IMG/VR virus record: IMGVR_UViG_3300047564_006411
Span: 1 to 26,729 of that record
DNA: 26,729 bases
From: a virus
Direction: 5' to 3' (one strand)
Position 1 is the stretch's first letter, and every line of letters starts with the position of its first letter. The position numbers and the translations under genes were made by a program. Below are positions 7,884 to 14,832 of the stretch, piece by piece. The notes beneath the pieces are model-generated. The model ran no database searches and was not told the DNA's origin. It saw only the letters and a program-made list of their open reading frames with translations.

Positions 7884-7893
7884 TGGAGATAAA

Positions 7894-10569
7894 ATGAAAG
7901 CAAGAGAAATTGCATTTGGTAAAGAGGCGCAAGACAAGATCGTTCGCGGCCTCGAGAAGACAGCAAAGGCCGTGCAGAGCACACTAGGTCCTCGCGGCAG
8001 GAATGTTCTTATTCAGACACCAACTGGGTATCAGTTTACTAAAGACGGCATTACTGTTGCCAAGAACGTAGAGTTTAAAGATGCATTCGAGAACATGGGT
8101 GCGCAGCTGGCTCGTGAAGCCGGCAATCGCTCGGTACGAGCTGCGGGCGATGGCCCGCAGCCCCTTTATGCCAAGGTTCTAACGCCCAACGGCTATGTGG
8201 CTATTTCTGATCTAAAGGTCGGCGATACTGTTTGCGGCACCAACGGCACGCTTCAAAAGGTCGAGGGAGTATTTCCAAAGGGAGTACGGAAAGTTCTAAA
8301 GGTTAAGCTGACAGACGGGCGCGTTGCAGAGTGCTGCGAAGACCATCTATGGTCAGTTGTCGACTATTTCGACACGCCCCGCACCCTCACCACAAAAGAG
8401 ATTATGAAGAATGGCCTGCGAATAAAGAGCAACAATGGCCACCGCTACTTTGTGCCTGTATCACATGCCGAGTTTGAGACAAAAGACCAGGCCCTTGATC
8501 CATATCTAATTGGCCTTCTTCTGGGCGATGGCTCTCTTACTGGCACCGGCTCAGTAGAGCTGTCGCTTGGCTACAAGAAAGAGCACGTAATTGATAAAAT
8601 TCGCTTGCCTGATGGCCTGTACCTTAAGGCTAGAAAGATTCCTGGCAAGAATTATATTCGAGTAAAGATCCAGGGCACTACTGCAGACGGGCGCTCTATT
8701 CGTGATATTCTCGAAAACATAGGACTCTTTGGCGTAAATAGCCTTGAAAAGAGCATCCCTAAAAACTATCTATACGGAGATCGACAGCAGCGCACACAAC
8801 TGCTACAGGGCCTTATCGATACGGATGGACACATCAATGACCGTGGATTGGCTGAGTTTACGTCATTTAGCAAGCAGCTGGCTGATGACGTACTCGAGCT
8901 CTACCGTGGACTGGGCTTCCAGACCTGGAGTGGCACGATTGAGCGCAAAGGCTATTCGTCGAACCCCAGTCACCGTGTGTTTCAGCTGAAGGGCAATAAG
9001 CATGGACTGGCCATTACTGAGATCGAAGATACGGGTATTTCCACTGAGATGATGTGCATCAAGGTCTCAAATCCTGATCACCTTTATTTCACAGACAATT
9101 ACGTTCTCACGCACAACACCACTTCCACGATCACACTGCTAAATGCAATTGTTCAAGAAGGAAAGCGCCAGATTAGCCTTGGCACAGACCCGATGAGCTT
9201 GCGTCGAGGTATTGATGCTGCATGCTCGCGTATTGTAAAGTGGGTTGAAGACCAGGCCGTGCCAGTAAAGGGCATGGAAGACCTGCTGCGTGTTGCCACT
9301 ATCTCTGCTAATGGTGACGGGGAAATCGGCAGGATTATTGCCGACACACTTGACAAGGTAGGCGCGGATGCGACCGTTACCCTTGAAGAGGGCAAAGGCA
9401 ATACAACCAAGGTCACGCTTACAAAAGGCTTCGAGTTCGACCGCGGCATGGTAACCGAGCACTTTATGCGCGATTTTGAAAAACAGCGTACCGTATATGC
9501 CGACTCGATTGAGGACGGCATTCTTGCCCAGACGGATGCGCGTTTTTCAAACGCAGAAGATCCACGAAGCGCCTACGTCTGGCTAATTAATGGTCGACTC
9601 GGCAGCCTGGCTCAGGCAGAGGTTCGTGAGTCATTTACTGCAATCCTTAACATGATTCACCAGACGAATGTTCCTCTGCTTATTGTTGCAGAGGCAATCG
9701 AGGGCGACGCCCTAAAGCTGCTCGCACAGAACGCTATGCGCGGCATTCTTAATGTAGTTGCCGTCCGTGCGCCTGGCTTTGGTCAGGATCGGCGCGACCT
9801 AATGGAGGACCTTGCTACTGCTACCGGTGCCAAGGTTCGACGTACCGATGCCGGCGACTCGCTATTTGAAGACTTTTCTCTTGCTGAGCTTGGCACTGCG
9901 CGCTTCGTCCAGGTTGGGCTTGACAAGACGATCATCATTCCCCCAGATGCACAGGCCGAGTCAATCGAGCGCCGCGTATCTGAGATTGACGCTAAAATTG
10001 CCGTCACAACAGAAGATGACTTCCGTCATACTCTTACTCGTCGCCGGTCGATGCTGACGGGCGGCGTCGCAAACATTATTGTCGGAGGTCGATCTGACGC
10101 AGAGGTGCGCGAGAAGCGCGATCTTTATGAAGATGCTCTGCTCGCTGCCCGGGCGGCTGCGCAATCTGGCATTGTACCTGGCGCAGGCACTATGCTTATC
10201 CGCGCTTCAGACATGCTTGGTGAATTTAGTACCGAGAATGAAGAGCAGAACGTAGGCGTGCATATTCTTAAGAAAGCGCTGCTTGTGCCATTCCAGGAGA
10301 TTATCAAGAATGGCGGTGGCAGTGCCGAGGTTGTGCTGCATAATGTTCGTACTGCTGGTGATCGCCATGCCGGCTACGACAGCAATCGCAACGAGTACTG
10401 CAACCTGCTCGACCGCGGTATTATTGATCCTGCTCGAGTAATCGTAAGCGAGGTCGAGCATGCCTGCAGCATGGCGGGACTACTCCTTAGTACTGACGTG
10501 GTTATCGGGTTCGCTGATGAGCCCGACCTGGTGAGAGCACTGTCTGCCGCAAAAGCGCAAAATGCTTGA
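7894..10569 (+). CDS. groEL: GroEL-type chaperonin precursor containing an intein
   Basis: An 891-residue precursor: a 60-kDa-type chaperonin split by a 321-residue intein (residues 88-408). Joined exteins give a 570-residue protein. N-extein hallmarks are TLGPRGRNV, TKDGITVAKN (Asp51, equivalent to ATPase Asp52 of E. coli) and FENMGAQLAREAGN ending in AAGDG (Asp86, equivalent to Asp87). After the intein come TTSTITLLNAI, FDRGMVTEHF, AMRGILNVVAVRAPGFG and EDALLAARAA (equivalent of Asp398). The apical domain is about 28 residues longer than in E. coli between HF and PLLIVAEAIEG, and the C-terminus lacks the Gly-Gly-Met tail. ATG 7894 has GGAG six bases upstream; a start at 7858 would overlap the preceding gene. 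No groES is seen in this window; some phage chaperonins are known to work without one. A strong terminator follows. Confidence 0.96.
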   Translation: MKAREIAFGKEAQDKIVRGLEKTAKAVQSTLGPRGRNVLIQTPTGYQFTKDGITVAKNVEFKDAFENMGAQLAREAGNRSVRAAGDGPQPLYAKVLTPNGYVAISDLKVGDTVCGTNGTLQKVEGVFPKGVRKVLKVKLTDGRVAECCEDHLWSVVDYFDTPRTLTTKEIMKNGLRIKSNNGHRYFVPVSHAEFETKDQALDPYLIGLLLGDGSLTGTGSVELSLGYKKEHVIDKIRLPDGLYLKARKIPGKNYIRVKIQGTTADGRSIRDILENIGLFGVNSLEKSIPKNYLYGDRQQRTQLLQGLIDTDGHINDRGLAEFTSFSKQLADDVLELYRGLGFQTWSGTIERKGYSSNPSHRVFQLKGNKHGLAITEIEDTGISTEMMCIKVSNPDHLYFTDNYVLTHNTTSTITLLNAIVQEGKRQISLGTDPMSLRRGIDAACSRIVKWVEDQAVPVKGMEDLLRVATISANGDGEIGRIIADTLDKVGADATVTLEEGKGNTTKVTLTKGFEFDRGMVTEHFMRDFEKQRTVYADSIEDGILAQTDARFSNAEDPRSAYVWLINGRLGSLAQAEVRESFTAILNMIHQTNVPLLIVAEAIEGDALKLLAQNAMRGILNVVAVRAPGFGQDRRDLMEDLATATGAKVRRTDAGDSLFEDFSLAELGTARFVQVGLDKTIIIPPDAQAESIERRVSEIDAKIAVTTEDDFRHTLTRRRSMLTGGVANIIVGGRSDAEVREKRDLYEDALLAARAAAQSGIVPGAGTMLIRASDMLGEFSTENEEQNVGVHILKKALLVPFQEIIKNGGGSAEVVLHNVRTAGDRHAGYDSNRNEYCNLLDRGIIDPARVIVSEVEHACSMAGLLLSTDVVIGFADEPDLVRALSAAKAQNA
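8155..9117 (+). mobile_element. Class 3-type LAGLIDADG intein within groEL
   Basis: Inserted exactly between the GDG and TTT-equivalent codons of the chaperonin ATP site. The first intein residue is Pro, not Cys or Ser; the last two are His-Asn and the +1 extein residue is Thr. Splicing block B (GRVAECCEDHLWSV) has His64 and Trp66 in intein numbering. Block F begins MCIKV with Cys301, and block G is LTHN with Thr319. Trp-Cys-Thr at these places is the signature of class 3 inteins, in which the block F Cys is the first nucleophile. The homing endonuclease is a two-motif LAGLIDADG type, LIGLLLGDG and LQGLIDTDG, with both acidic residues (precursor Asp212, Asp311) kept, plus a block D-like KSIPKNYLYGD. 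It appears intact for both splicing and homing; neither activity is shown by sequence alone. Confidence 0.93.
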
Positions 10570-10570
10570 A

Positions 10571-10604
10571 ACAAAGGGCCGACCCAACGGCCCTTTGTTT
10601 TTTT
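10571..10604 (+). terminator. Strong intrinsic terminator after groEL
   Basis: ACAAAGGGCCG (10571-10581) and CGGCCCTTTGT (10588-10598) form an 11-bp stem with loop ACCCAA, followed by a run of T up to 10604. It begins one base after the groEL stop. The ribosome-binding site of the next gene (GGAGAG, 10605) abuts it, so the downstream gene relies on read-through or on a promoter inside groEL. Confidence 0.93.
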
Positions 10605-10612
10605 GGAGAGCT

Positions 10613-11671
10613 ATGATAAATCTAGATCGCGCAGCATTGAATTCACCTTTTCCAAGGGTAGAGAGTACAATTGCAAAAGCGCTGCGCTTGCACAGGCCAG
10701 CGTCTAATTATATGGGTCAAGAGGCAAGAGATGCAATACTAGAGTGGAAAAAAAATATTGCAGATCAGCTGCAGCGCGACCATACGGATCTTAGTTTTTT
10801 TGGATCTGCAACTGCTGCAGTCAGATTTCTCACTGACAAGCTAAAGGGCAATGGCAATATCATATATTGCTCAGAAGTAGAGCACTCATGTTCCAGAGCT
10901 GTCGCAGACACGCTTCTGCCAGTAGACAGAGGCGGGCAGATTTCAGGTCGTTTGTGCGGAGAAGAACATGCACTTATAGTGAGTGCCAAGAATAATGAAA
11001 CAGGTCTTCGTTTAAGCGAAGATGCACGAAGAACTGTATCAGAGTTTCGTGATCGGGGAGGGATCTGCATTGTAGATGCAACAGGGGCCGACTGGAGAGA
11101 TCCGCTTGTCCTGGAGGCAGATTATATATTTGCATCAGCTGGCAAGTGGCACGGCTTGCCAGGACTGGGTTTGCTGGTTGGAACAAAAGGCATCTGGGAC
11201 AATCAAAATACAGAAGGTCTCGGCGGACTGGTCGCTGGCACACCTAACGCCCTTGGTATTGCATGCCTTGCTGATGCAATGGCTTGGATAAGTAGTTCAC
11301 ATGGAGTTGCATTAAAAGAAAAAGCAAAAAACTATAATGCAGTCTTTGATGAGGTTGCAGAGTCGCTTGGGTGGGAAAAGAATGGCTCAGGCGACTTTAT
11401 CACGAACTACTGCACAGGAATACCTTCAGAGCTTTTTGTTCATGCGGCTGGTGAAAAAGGTTTGAATATAAGTGCTGGGTCTGCTTGTAACTCCGGATTC
11501 ACTACAGGATCGCATGTCATCGGTGCAATGTTCGGAGAAGAGCGTGCGCAATGCAGTGTACGATTTAGTTGGGACAGGCTAACAAAAGAAACTGAGATTG
11601 CGGATGCTGTCGCAATTGTAAGAGAGATCGACAATGAACTAAAGGCACTTTTGCCTAAAGGAGATAGATAA
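10613..11671 (+). CDS. Cysteine desulfurase-like (NifS/IscS family) PLP enzyme
   Basis: A 352-residue class V aminotransferase. The family removes sulfur from cysteine as an enzyme persulfide for tRNA thiolation, Fe-S clusters or other sulfur transfer. Key places are kept: His91 (VEHSCS, stacks on PLP), NNETG (residues 127-131), Asp155 (IVDATGAD), the PLP Schiff-base Lys178 (ASAGKWHG) and the catalytic loop Cys292 (SAGSACNSG), with Arg317 in the following VRFSW strand. E. coli IscS is about 50 residues longer. The usual RSGT segment is VAGT here, so substrate binding may differ. ATG 10613 has GGAGAG two bases upstream, right after the groEL terminator. Its stop overlaps the next start (TAATG). 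No Fe-S scaffold or thiouridylase gene lies in the window, so its partner is unknown. Confidence 0.88.
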   Translation: MINLDRAALNSPFPRVESTIAKALRLHRPASNYMGQEARDAILEWKKNIADQLQRDHTDLSFFGSATAAVRFLTDKLKGNGNIIYCSEVEHSCSRAVADTLLPVDRGGQISGRLCGEEHALIVSAKNNETGLRLSEDARRTVSEFRDRGGICIVDATGADWRDPLVLEADYIFASAGKWHGLPGLGLLVGTKGIWDNQNTEGLGGLVAGTPNALGIACLADAMAWISSSHGVALKEKAKNYNAVFDEVAESLGWEKNGSGDFITNYCTGIPSELFVHAAGEKGLNISAGSACNSGFTTGSHVIGAMFGEERAQCSVRFSWDRLTKETEIADAVAIVREIDNELKALLPKGDR

Positions 11672-12267
11672 TGTCTAAGTCAAAGAAGAATGAGGCCGCC
11701 ACAGAAGCCAATGTTGAGCCAGTAGCTGCTCAGGAAGATACCCGTTTCGCAGACCTAGCTGCCCTGCTCGAGGCTCTAGATACACGCGTCTCGGCTCTTG
11801 AGAGTGGTCTTAGCAAGCTGGCTACTCAAGCACCCGCCGCGACTGCAGGCACTGCTGCTACTGCGGAGACCAAGCGCAAGGCTGCTAAGATTGCTGCCGA
11901 GGCTCGTGGCGGTGCTACGACTGATGGCGGCTTTAATCCGGCTGTTGGCGGCGCCGCTCTTGCCCCAGACGTACTTGCCAAGTACGCCGAGCTACAGGAG
12001 AAGCGTCAGCGTGACGCTGCTGCTCGTGCCGATTCCCGAATCCGCAAGGTAGCTGAGCCAGGCCGCCTAGAGCAGCTTGCTCGTGAGTTCGAGGGAGCCA
12101 ATGTGACCTCGGCCCGCATGCGTCTGCAGGATCTGCAGACAAAAGGCACGATTTCAGATTTCCGTGTTCTTCCTCCTGGTTCGGCCATGCCAGCGGACAC
12201 AAATCCTGCTCGCATCCTACTGACAACTGACGCGCACGGATTTATCATCAGCGCCGACGTCGGCTGA
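11671..12267 (+). CDS. Ala-rich coiled-coil protein of unknown function
   Basis: A 198-residue protein I do not recognise. Residues 1-22 are charged and probably disordered; residues 24-50 (FADLAALLEALDTRVSALES) form a clear heptad coiled coil. An Ala/Thr-rich linker follows, then a helical basic region (KYAELQEKRQRDAAARADSR) and a C-terminal small domain ending ILLTTDAHGFIISADVG. The strong ribosome-binding site AAAGGAGA lies upstream, and the start overlaps the cysteine desulfurase stop by one base, so it is coupled to that gene. High Ala content, strong site and its own terminator would fit an abundant protein. A link to sulfur chemistry is not visible in its sequence. Confidence 0.7.
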   Translation: MSKSKKNEAATEANVEPVAAQEDTRFADLAALLEALDTRVSALESGLSKLATQAPAATAGTAATAETKRKAAKIAAEARGGATTDGGFNPAVGGAALAPDVLAKYAELQEKRQRDAAARADSRIRKVAEPGRLEQLAREFEGANVTSARMRLQDLQTKGTISDFRVLPPGSAMPADTNPARILLTTDAHGFIISADVG

Positions 12268-12286
12268 ATACAGGCACAAACAGAAT

Positions 12287-12313
12287 AAAAAAGCGGGCCT
12301 AGCCCGCTTTTTT
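12287..12313. terminator. Bidirectional terminator between convergent genes
   Basis: GCGGGC (12293-12298), loop CTA, GCCCGC (12302-12307), with A6 before and T6 after. It ends the plus-strand unit finishing at 12267 and, read the other way, the minus-strand fibre block finishing at 12343. Confidence 0.93.
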
Positions 12314-12342
12314 ATATTTAAGCCGTACTCTAGCAAATCACT

Positions 12343-14817
12343 TCATGGTGAAGACGTGAATGCGGTGGTCACTGCTAGTGCCGTCAGAGTGTTTTGTATC
12401 TTTACGTTGTACGTAGCCACCGACGAATTGGAGTAGATGTTGTTGGAGTGCAAGAAGACGCCCGTGCCCTTTACGCAGTAGCCGGCCTGCTGCGTAACGG
12501 CTCCTCCCGTCGTCATGGTGCCCGTGCCCCCAGAGCAGCCGGTAAATGAAGTCGGCGTCTTACCTGTGTAGGTCACTACCTGAATTCCAGCAGAAGTGGT
12601 CACCAGCAGACTACCTGATGTCGTGAATGCAGACGTATTCGCAACGTTAATGGTGGCCTGCGGTAGTGCTTGTCCGTTACTGCCTGCGGCAATCGTCGTC
12701 GCTGCGCTCGATGCTACGGCGAACGTCGTCACGCCCGCACCAAGGGCTGCGCCAGCACCAACGGTAACGCCGCTGCCGTTGGTCGTGCTGTTCTTGATGG
12801 TGCTATAACCGAGCAAGACTGTCGTGCCTGCACCTGATACATCGACTACGCTGCCTGCTCCGTTCATTTCAATAAACGCCCCAGTAGATTCGACCGTTCC
12901 TGCTGTCGCCACTATTGCGCTCGCGCCACCAGCGAGCTCGCAACGATTTTTGATGAATGTATATTGGCCCGATTGACGGATCGCCGCCGCGCTCGTCGAC
13001 GTGATCTGCACAAGCGTATTGTCGAGCCAGATGCTCGACGTCGTACCACCCGATGAATATGTGTTGCTGTTGACGATGCCGTCGCCCGTAGCACTCGTAT
13101 TGTTAATATAGCAACCAGCGAAGCGCATACGGCCAGCTCCTGAGCCGCTAAATAGAACTGCCTGAGAGGCAAAAGATCCGTTGATCATCAGGTTCGAGAA
13201 GAAGTGCTCGTTTCTGTTTATGTTCATGCCACCAGTGGTCGGGCTAAATGTTATCGCTCCTATTTGAACCTGCTTGCCATTAACACCATTTAGGCCAACG
13301 AATGACATAGTCTTGTTTTCTGATAGCGTGACATCGCCCCACGTACCACTTGATTTTGGGCCGATAAGAATTACGTCGCCTTCGCCTGCCGCCGCATACG
13401 CTGCTGCAAGGCTCGCGTACTTGCCGCCCTCGACTAGCCAGAAGATATTCTGGCTTGCCCCTAGAGCAGGCATAGCGGAAAGCTGGCCCAGGTTAACCGC
13501 GTCTCCTGTAGCGCTACCGTCCGCAACATTCCTTATTTGGACTCCATTTGCATCGATTTCTAGTGCGTCCAGCTTTAGTGGTACTGGTGAAAAATAGCCG
13601 TCTTTGGCTACGATTGTCGGCACAACAGCGCTTGCAGGCGGGACATACAGATCAACGTTAACATATGAACCATCTGCTACCGATAGCTGTGCAGTGTGAC
13701 CGGCATCGGTTATATTTATATTTGCTGCATCAATCGTCACTATGCCGGTTGATACGCTGCTCTGTACGGTTAGGGCTTCGACTGAAGCGTCGTAAAAGAA
13801 AACTTCTGTTGCATCAAGAATATCCTTTACGACTAGTGCTCGCGGATCTCCGCCAGAGATATTCACCGCGCCTGTAACAGAAAGCGTCTTAGATGCATCA
13901 CTCCAAGCGAACTCAGCGCTGCCGCCAAAGCCTCCGGCGCCATCATTAAATTGTACGGAGTCTGCTGAGCCGCCTGGCGAACCAGAGCCGGCTGCTGCCC
14001 ACGATAGACTGCCGGCGCCATCTGTAGTAAGCACCTCTCCGGCAGCACCATCAGCCGTGGGCATGGTAAATGCACCGCCAATGCTGACTGCTGCCGTACC
14101 GCCGACCTGTACCGTAGTGGATGCGTCAACTGTCAGCGTGCCGGCATCGGTGACTAGAGATGTCGATGTGAGCGTAGCTGTATTGCCGCCATCGGTAACA
14201 TTAATTGTATTCGTGACCTCCAGGGAAAGAGTACCGCTGTTGTAGGCAAGGTCTGAGCTGCCTGTTATTCCAGTTCCGTCACCTACAGCAATATTTGTTA
14301 GGCCAACGTTCGTGCTTGCAGGAGTAGCTGCTGCCCATGCGCTACCGTTATAAGTCAGCACATCGCCAGTTGCTACGCCTGTAGTGCCGATAGAGATTGT
14401 TGGAGTTGTTCCACCAGAAGACACCAGAGGTGTAGATGCACCAACGGAGGATACGCCGCCACCACCACCTGATAGCCACTTGAGTTCGCCGCCTTCAAAA
14501 CCCAGAACGGCGCCTTCGAAATAGGCATTCGATGTCGAAAATGAGTCCGCTGATACCCCCGACCCTACGTGCGTAGGGTTTACAAAATCAATGACTCTGA
14601 TGGCATTTAAGACCTTCCAAAGTCTATAGATTTCGCCGCCAGGCGATTCTAGTTCTTTCAAAACTGTCGAGGTCAGTGAGCCAAACTCATTGTACTCTAA
14701 TTCGGAGTACAGATCTCTTTCCTCGCCAGGACGAAGCTTTACTTTGCCGAGTATGTTTACGTCATAGCGTGATATATTCCTTATAACAAGCCTAGGTCTA
14801 AGTGGATTAAAAACCAT
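12343..14817 (-). CDS. Tail fibre / adhesin with beta-helix C-terminal half
   Basis: An 824-residue structural protein. Residues 1-116 form a domain shared without gaps with the neighbouring 14833-17175 gene (74 of 116 identical by my count), probably the part that attaches to the tail. Residues about 120-450 are fibre-shaft repeats rich in Gly, Ser, Thr and Ala (for example SPGGSADSVQFNDGAGGFGG). From about 450 to 680 the short strand-turn pattern (FFSNLMINGS, MRFAGCYINNT, SIWLDNTLVQIT, TFIKNRCELAGG) looks like a right-handed beta-helix, a fold common in receptor-binding or polysaccharide-degrading tips. A Ser/Thr-rich module (QATINVANTSAFTTSGSLLV) near 725 precedes the C-terminus. GGAG is upstream of the start. 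It is the last gene of the minus-strand block, before the terminator. Enzyme activity cannot be claimed. Confidence 0.85.
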   Translation of the reverse strand: MVFNPLRPRLVIRNISRYDVNILGKVKLRPGEERDLYSELEYNEFGSLTSTVLKELESPGGEIYRLWKVLNAIRVIDFVNPTHVGSGVSADSFSTSNAYFEGAVLGFEGGELKWLSGGGGGVSSVGASTPLVSSGGTTPTISIGTTGVATGDVLTYNGSAWAAATPASTNVGLTNIAVGDGTGITGSSDLAYNSGTLSLEVTNTINVTDGGNTATLTSTSLVTDAGTLTVDASTTVQVGGTAAVSIGGAFTMPTADGAAGEVLTTDGAGSLSWAAAGSGSPGGSADSVQFNDGAGGFGGSAEFAWSDASKTLSVTGAVNISGGDPRALVVKDILDATEVFFYDASVEALTVQSSVSTGIVTIDAANINITDAGHTAQLSVADGSYVNVDLYVPPASAVVPTIVAKDGYFSPVPLKLDALEIDANGVQIRNVADGSATGDAVNLGQLSAMPALGASQNIFWLVEGGKYASLAAAYAAAGEGDVILIGPKSSGTWGDVTLSENKTMSFVGLNGVNGKQVQIGAITFSPTTGGMNINRNEHFFSNLMINGSFASQAVLFSGSGAGRMRFAGCYINNTSATGDGIVNSNTYSSGGTTSSIWLDNTLVQITSTSAAAIRQSGQYTFIKNRCELAGGASAIVATAGTVESTGAFIEMNGAGSVVDVSGAGTTVLLGYSTIKNSTTNGSGVTVGAGAALGAGVTTFAVASSAATTIAAGSNGQALPQATINVANTSAFTTSGSLLVTTSAGIQVVTYTGKTPTSFTGCSGGTGTMTTGGAVTQQAGYCVKGTGVFLHSNNIYSNSSVATYNVKIQNTLTALAVTTAFTSSP
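14470..14817 (-). repeat. Fibre N-terminal anchor domain, copy 1
   Basis: Encodes residues 1-116 of the 12343-14817 protein, alignable without gaps to the copy at 16828-17175. Shared blocks include YDVN, DxYSELEY, FGSLTS and YFEGAVLG, with GGELKWLS at the end of the homology. Confidence 0.85.
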
Positions 14818-14832
14818 AACTCTCCTCGCGGA

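Noticed and set aside
7856-7884. Sigma-70-like promoter (TTTGAA or TTGAAA and TATAAT) for groEL
   Set aside because: The -10 is perfect but the start point would fall at or after the ribosome-binding site, leaving almost no leader. More likely chance overlap with the inverted repeat and stop codon region.
3658-10569. Bacterial chromosome rather than phage, because of lon, tmk and groEL
   Set aside because: These genes sit between short coupled phage-type genes, endolysin and fibre genes, with no bacterial neighbours such as clpX, groES or holB. I keep phage as the better reading, though the full contig should confirm it.
12343-14817. Polysaccharide depolymerase assignment for the beta-helix fibre
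   Set aside because: The beta-helix pattern is plausible, but I see no catalytic motif of a known lyase or hydrolase, so only a structural role is given.
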